Source of the DNA: Rhizobium esperanzae
GTDB taxonomy: Bacteria > Pseudomonadota > Alphaproteobacteria > Rhizobiales > Rhizobiaceae
NCBI RefSeq assembly: GCF_014197615.1
Contig: NZ_JACIFY010000001.1
Span: forward strand, 248,001-312,000
Length of the DNA: 64,000 nucleotides
Direction: 5' to 3'
In this document: positions 63,508-64,000 of the stretch, piece after piece
Position numbering within the stretch: the first letter of the stretch is position 1
Layout of the letters: the number at the start of each line of letters is the position of its first letter
Made by a program: the position numbers and the translations under genes
The notes under the pieces: generated by a model
The model's input: only the letters and a program-made list of their open reading frames with translations
Told to the model about the DNA's origin: nothing
Database searches by the model: none

Positions 63508-64000
63508 TCAGCTTTCGCTGGTCGTTTCGCCGAAAACCGCCTCGAAGGCGGTGCGCAGCCGGATATCGACATCAGCCATCATCACGGGCAGGCCGAGATC
63601 GACGAGGCTGGTCACGCCATAGGCCGATATCCCGCAGGGCACGATGCCGCCGAAATGATCGAGATCCGGATCGACGTTGAGCGACAGTCCGTGGAAGGTC
63701 ACCCATTTCCGCAGCCTGATGCCGAGGGCGGCGATCTTGTCCTCGGCCATCGTTCCATCGGCAAGCAATGGTTTTTCCGGCCGGCGCACCCAGACGCCGA
63801 CGCGGTCTTCACGTCGCTCGCCGCGGACATTCATCATATCGAGCGTACGGATGACGACATCCTCGAGGGCAGCGACGAAGGCGCGCACATCCTGGCGCCT
63901 GCGCTTCAGGTCGAGCATCACATAGGCGACGCGCTGGCCGGGTCCATGATAGGTGTATTCACCGCCGCGCCCCGTTGCAAAGACCGGAAAACGGTCCGGC
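63508..64000 (-). CDS. lipB: Octanoyltransferase LipB, 5' end cut off by window
   Basis: The last about 160 codons are inside; the gene starts beyond the right edge. Motifs: [55 protein letters not shown] (with catalytic Lys region) and [14 protein letters not shown] (catalytic Cys). LipB transfers octanoate from ACP to lipoyl domains. Motif order and ending are normal. Confidence 0.95.
   Translation of the reverse strand, partial: PDRFPVFATGRGGEYTYHGPGQRVAYVMLDLKRRRQDVRAFVAALEDVVIRTLDMMNVRGERREDRVGVWVRRPEKPLLADGTMAEDKIAALGIRLRKWVTFHGLSLNVDPDLDHFGGIVPCGISAYGVTSLVDLGLPVMMADVDIRLRTAFEAVFGETTSES

Overview
The window is a GC-rich stretch of alphaproteobacterial chromosome. It most likely comes from Rhizobium of the R. 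etli / R. leguminosarum group or a close relative. The evidence is the gene content (ppiD-trpD-trpC-moaC-moeA, pyrG-secG-tpiA, thrS, yidD, folE), a close relative of the Mesorhizobium MlotiK1 channel, three copies of a RIME-like intergenic repeat, and promoter motifs of the alphaproteobacterial general stress sigma factor EcfG. No rRNA, tRNA, CRISPR array, insertion sequence or phage gene was recognised.

Left part (1-22.4 kb), conserved core: small stress or envelope proteins (entericidin-like lipoprotein, GlsB/YeaQ-like membrane protein, DUF883 protein with an EcfG promoter); the periplasmic foldase ppiD; tryptophan and molybdenum-cofactor genes trpD-trpC-moaC-moeA; a protein methyltransferase; a DEAD-box RNA helicase; a FecR / CHASE2-adenylate cyclase pair; two divergent citrate synthase paralogues, one carrying a DNA-binding domain; a twice-frameshifted SRPBCC pseudogene; pyrG; secG; tpiA; a secreted hydrolase; and parE.

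Middle (22.4-34 kb), accessory-looking segment: a MlotiK1-type cyclic-nucleotide-gated potassium channel, then a compact detoxification-type island. Its genes encode DoxX, an MFS exporter, an isochorismatase-fold hydrolase, an XapX protein, an amidohydrolase, a ring-cleaving dioxygenase/glyoxalase, a LysR regulator, a chloroperoxidase-like hydrolase and a ChaC gamma-glutamylcyclotransferase. All four intergenic promoter regions of the island carry the same bipartite operator: TTGC-N7-GCAA or a near variant, followed at fixed distance by TTGC(N3)AA-type half sites. The island therefore reads as one LysR regulon of four transcription units, and this is the most interesting system in the window. 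A decayed coding remnant and the AI-2E-family transporter follow.

Right part (35-64 kb), mainly core: GNAT, DUF2336, nitroreductase/flavin reductase pair, a secreted repeat-bearing protein, thrS, DUF1697, yidD, an IscU-like scaffold, folE with a structured leader, hisI, patatin phospholipase, CBS protein, rhomboid protease with a terminator in its leader, PAS and PilZ proteins, proline iminopeptidase, a BTLCP cysteine peptidase, a D,D-carboxypeptidase with SPOR domain, L-serine dehydratase, DUF599 and DUF1624 membrane proteins, a MerR regulator with its own palindrome, mgtE, a peptide-deformylase-like protein lacking the usual metal ligands, a BON protein with an EcfG-like promoter, a small secreted repeat protein, an ICMT-like methyltransferase, and lipB cut by the right edge.

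Protein calls rest on motifs and recalled family features, not on searches. Long open frames antisense to the GC-rich genes were treated as artefacts.
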